Program-made: the position numbers and the translations under genes | DNA from: Pseudomonas sp. ICMP22404 | Lineage (GTDB): Bacteria > Pseudomonadota > Gammaproteobacteria > Pseudomonadales > Pseudomonadaceae | NCBI RefSeq assembly: GCF_006227205.1 | Contig: NZ_VCNG01000007.1 | Span: forward strand, 186,001 to 250,000 | Reading direction: 5' to 3' | DNA length: 64,000 nt | The notes under the pieces: generated by a model | What the model was told of the DNA's origin: nothing | Seen by the model: the letters and a program-made list of their open reading frames with translations, nothing else | Database searches by the model: none | In this document: one piece after another, positions 61,819 to 64,000 of the stretch | Layout of the letters: each line of letters begins with the position of its first letter | Position numbering within the stretch: the first letter of the stretch is position 1

Positions 61819-63195
61819 ATGTTTGAAAACCTAACCGACCGTCTCTCGCAGACGCTGCGCCATGTCACCGGCAAGGCGAAGCTGACCGAGGACAACATCA
61901 AAGACACCCTGCGCGAAGTGCGCATGGCGTTGCTCGAAGCCGACGTCGCCCTGCCGGTGGTCAAGGACTTCGTCAATTCGGTCAAGGAACGCGCCGTCGG
62001 CACCGAAGTGTCGCGCAGCCTGACGCCGGGCCAGGCGTTCGTGAAGATCGTCCAGGCCGAACTCGAAAGCCTGATGGGCGCCGCCAACGAAGACCTGAAC
62101 CTGAGCGCCGTGCCGCCCGCGGTGGTGCTGATGGCCGGTCTGCAGGGCGCGGGCAAGACCACCACCGCCGGCAAGCTGGCGCGCCTGCTCAAGGAGCGCA
62201 AGAAGAAGTCGGTGATGGTGGTGTCCGCGGACGTCTACCGTCCGGCGGCGATCAAGCAGCTGGAAACCCTGGCCAACGACATCGGCGTGACGTTCTTCCC
62301 GTCCGACCTGAGCCAGAAGCCGGTGGACATCGCCCAGGCGGCCATCAAGGAAGCGAAGCTCAAGTTCATCGACGTGGTCATCGTCGACACCGCCGGTCGC
62401 CTGCACATCGATGAAGAGATGATGGGCGAGATCAAGGCGCTGCATGCCGCGGTCAACCCGGTGGAAACCCTGTTCGTGGTCGATGCCATGACCGGCCAGG
62501 ACGCGGCCAACACCGCCAAGGCCTTTGGCGATGCGCTGCCACTGACCGGCGTGATCCTGACCAAGGTCGACGGTGACGCCCGTGGCGGTGCCGCGCTGTC
62601 GGTACGGGCCATCACCGGCAAGCCGATCAAGTTCATCGGTATGGGCGAGAAGAGCGAAGCGCTCGAGCCGTTCCACCCTGAGCGCATCGCATCGCGCATC
62701 CTGGGCATGGGCGACGTGCTCAGCCTGATCGAGCAGGCCGAGCAGACCCTCGACAAGGAAAAAGCCGACAAGCTTGCGAAGAAATTAAAGAAGGGCAAGG
62801 GCTTCGACCTCGAAGACTTCCGCGACCAGTTGCAACAAATGAAGAACATGGGCGGCCTCGGCGGGCTCATGGACAAGCTGCCGAACATCGGCGGCGTGAA
62901 CCTGGCGCAGATGGGCAACGCCCAGGGCGCGGCTGAAAAGCAGTTCAAGCAGATGGAAGCCATCATCAACTCCATGACCCCGGCCGAGCGCCGCGACCCT
63001 GACCTGATCAGCGGTTCGCGCAAGCGCCGTATCGCCATGGGTTCCGGCACCCAGGTGCAGGACATCGGTCGCTTGATCAAGCAGCACAAGCAGATGCAGA
63101 AGATGATGAAGAAGTTCTCCACCAAGGGTGGGATGGCCAAGATGATGCGCGGCATGGGCGGTATGTTGCCCGGCGGCGGCATGCCCAAGATGTAA
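61819..63195 (+). CDS. ffh: signal recognition particle protein Ffh
   Basis: GTPase that binds signal anchors and 4.5S RNA and targets ribosomes to FtsY. N domain, G domain with GLQGAGKTTTAGKL near residue 110 and DTAGRL near 190, and a methionine-rich M domain at the C-terminus (many Met residues, MRGMGGMLPGGGMPKM). 458 aa. ATG 61819 follows AAAGGA. Confidence 0.98.
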   Translation: MFENLTDRLSQTLRHVTGKAKLTEDNIKDTLREVRMALLEADVALPVVKDFVNSVKERAVGTEVSRSLTPGQAFVKIVQAELESLMGAANEDLNLSAVPPAVVLMAGLQGAGKTTTAGKLARLLKERKKKSVMVVSADVYRPAAIKQLETLANDIGVTFFPSDLSQKPVDIAQAAIKEAKLKFIDVVIVDTAGRLHIDEEMMGEIKALHAAVNPVETLFVVDAMTGQDAANTAKAFGDALPLTGVILTKVDGDARGGAALSVRAITGKPIKFIGMGEKSEALEPFHPERIASRILGMGDVLSLIEQAEQTLDKEKADKLAKKLKKGKGFDLEDFRDQLQQMKNMGGLGGLMDKLPNIGGVNLAQMGNAQGAAEKQFKQMEAIINSMTPAERRDPDLISGSRKRRIAMGSGTQVQDIGRLIKQHKQMQKMMKKFSTKGGMAKMMRGMGGMLPGGGMPKM

Positions 63196-63203
63196 GAATC
63201 CAG

Positions 63204-63225
63204 GCACCGGCAGTCATGCCGGTGC
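63204..63225 (+). other. hairpin after ffh
   Basis: GCACCGGCA-GTCA-TGCCGGTGC, nine perfect pairs, with no T-run afterwards. Might be a weak terminator or RNA stabiliser. Confidence 0.5.
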
Positions 63226-63323
63226 AACCCACGGGGACGTGGGATCCCCAGCCAACCCGTCATTCGCGGGCGCTGATCGTCGCAGATCTGAATGGCAGCC
63301 CGGCACTCGCCGGAAAAAGTCAT

Positions 63324-63351
63324 TTGCAAAAGTCTGGATATTCCTTAGAAT
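63324..63351 (+). promoter_or_regulatory. rpsP promoter
   Basis: -35 TTGCAA (63324-63329), 16-base spacer, -10 TAGAAT (63346-63351), 73 bases before the rpsP ATG. Confidence 0.65.
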
Positions 63352-63423
63352 ATGCGGCCTTTCGGGCACCCATGCCCGCTGTGCATTTAGATTTGCAGCA
63401 CCGACTACAGGAACGATGTTCAC

Positions 63424-63675
63424 ATGCTAACAATCCGTCTTGCCCTTGGCGGCTCCAAAAAGCGCCCGTTTTACCACCTGACCGTAACCGACAGCCGCAA
63501 CCCGCGTGACGGTTCCCACAAAGAGCAGGTTGGTTTCTTCAACCCTATCGCCCGTGGTCAGGAAGTTCGTCTGTCCGTGAACCAAGAGCGCGTTGCCTAC
63601 TGGCTGAGCGTTGGTGCACAACCTTCTGAGCGCGTTGCTCAGTTGTTGAAGGAATCGGCTAAGGCTGCGGCCTGA
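63424..63675 (+). CDS. rpsP: 30S ribosomal protein S16
   Basis: 83 aa; [19 protein letters not shown] and GFFNPIARG are typical S16. First gene of the rpsP-rimM-trmD-rplS operon, of which the second is partly in the window. Confidence 0.98.
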   Translation: MLTIRLALGGSKKRPFYHLTVTDSRNPRDGSHKEQVGFFNPIARGQEVRLSVNQERVAYWLSVGAQPSERVAQLLKESAKAAA

Positions 63676-63680
63676 GCAAT

Positions 63681-64000
63681 ATGAACGCGACGCCAAAAGA
63701 TGCTGATGATCTGATCGTTGTCGGCAAAATCTATTCTGTACATGGCGTTCGCGGCGAAGTGAAGGTGTATTCCTTTACTGATCCGATCAAGAACCTGTTG
63801 GACTACAAAGCCTGGACGCTCAAGCGCGAAGGCAGCGTGAAACAGGTTGAGCTGGTCAGCGGACGCGGGAACGACAAGTTCCTGGTCGCAAAGCTCAAGG
63901 GTCTCGATGATCGTGAAGAAGCGCGTCTTCTGGCCGGTTATGAGATCTGCGTGCCGCGCAACCTGTTCCCTGAACTGACCGACGGCGAGTACTACTGGTA
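63681..64000 (+). CDS. rimM: ribosome maturation factor RimM (3' end outside window)
   Basis: 16S rRNA processing protein that acts on the 30S head with S19. ATG 63681 gives MNATPKDADDLIVVGKIYSV, and HGVRGEVKVYSF is the family N-terminal motif. About 106 residues are visible before the window ends within the second (PRC-barrel) domain region (DGEYYWY). Five bases after rpsP. Confidence 0.95.
   Translation, partial: MNATPKDADDLIVVGKIYSVHGVRGEVKVYSFTDPIKNLLDYKAWTLKREGSVKQVELVSGRGNDKFLVAKLKGLDDREEARLLAGYEICVPRNLFPELTDGEYYW

Overview
The window is a contiguous piece of a fluorescent-pseudomonad (Pseudomonas fluorescens group) chromosome. Three things suggest this: the GC-rich codon use, protein sequences that read as typical Pseudomonas orthologues in conserved Pseudomonas gene order (queA-tgt-yajC-secDF, iscRSUA-hscBA-fdx-iscX, rlmN-pilW-rodZ-ispG-hisS-yfgM-bamB-der, guaBA, cmoAB, ffh-rpsP-rimM), and many REP/REPIN-type intergenic palindromes.

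Layout. 1-5302: queuosine and Sec accessory operon (queA, tgt, yajC, secD, secF). 5420-8717: a glycine-zipper protein, suhB (minus strand), then trmJ-cysE. 8957-14493: complete isc Fe-S cluster operon behind an IscR-type promoter. 14585-23813: ndk, rlmN, pilW, rodZ, ispG, hisS, yfgM, bamB, der, almost all on the plus strand with short gaps or overlaps. 24087-34455: metabolic and envelope genes in both orientations (aminotransferase plus omega-amidase, leuA with a candidate leucine-rich leader, xseA plus an M23 peptidase, a TauE/SafE permease, guaB), with guaA following to 36112.

Accessory segment 36113-39776, directly 3' of guaA: a compact Fic/Doc-type toxin gene preceded by an overlapping 56-codon gene, and a minus-strand 690-residue protein with a TerD-like C-terminal domain. 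39777-48125 is a self-contained trehalose phosphotransferase locus: repressor TreR, twin operators in the treP promoter, EIIBC (TreP), trehalose-6-phosphate hydrolase, a LamB-type porin, a fused EIIA-HPr-EI energising protein, and a stand-alone EIIB-like protein whose phosphorylatable cysteine is replaced. A second small toxin-antitoxin-like pair (48873-49677) has a 22-bp palindrome covering its -35 element.

49831-61622: a Tat-exported multicopper oxidase overlapping tadA, cmoAB, an omptin-family outer-membrane protease (uncommon in this genus, probably acquired), a chagasin-type protease-inhibitor lipoprotein, an AsrA-like second Lon protease, an MFS transporter, a CNNM/CorC-type protein and a CcsA/YpjD-type membrane protein. 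61819-64000: ffh, rpsP and the start of rimM.

Most of the window is core genome. The material that deserves attention is the guaA-treR accessory segment, the PTS locus with its cysteine-less EIIB, the two toxin-antitoxin-like pairs, the omptin gene, and the intergenic repeats. No rRNA, tRNA, CRISPR array or intact insertion sequence was recognised.
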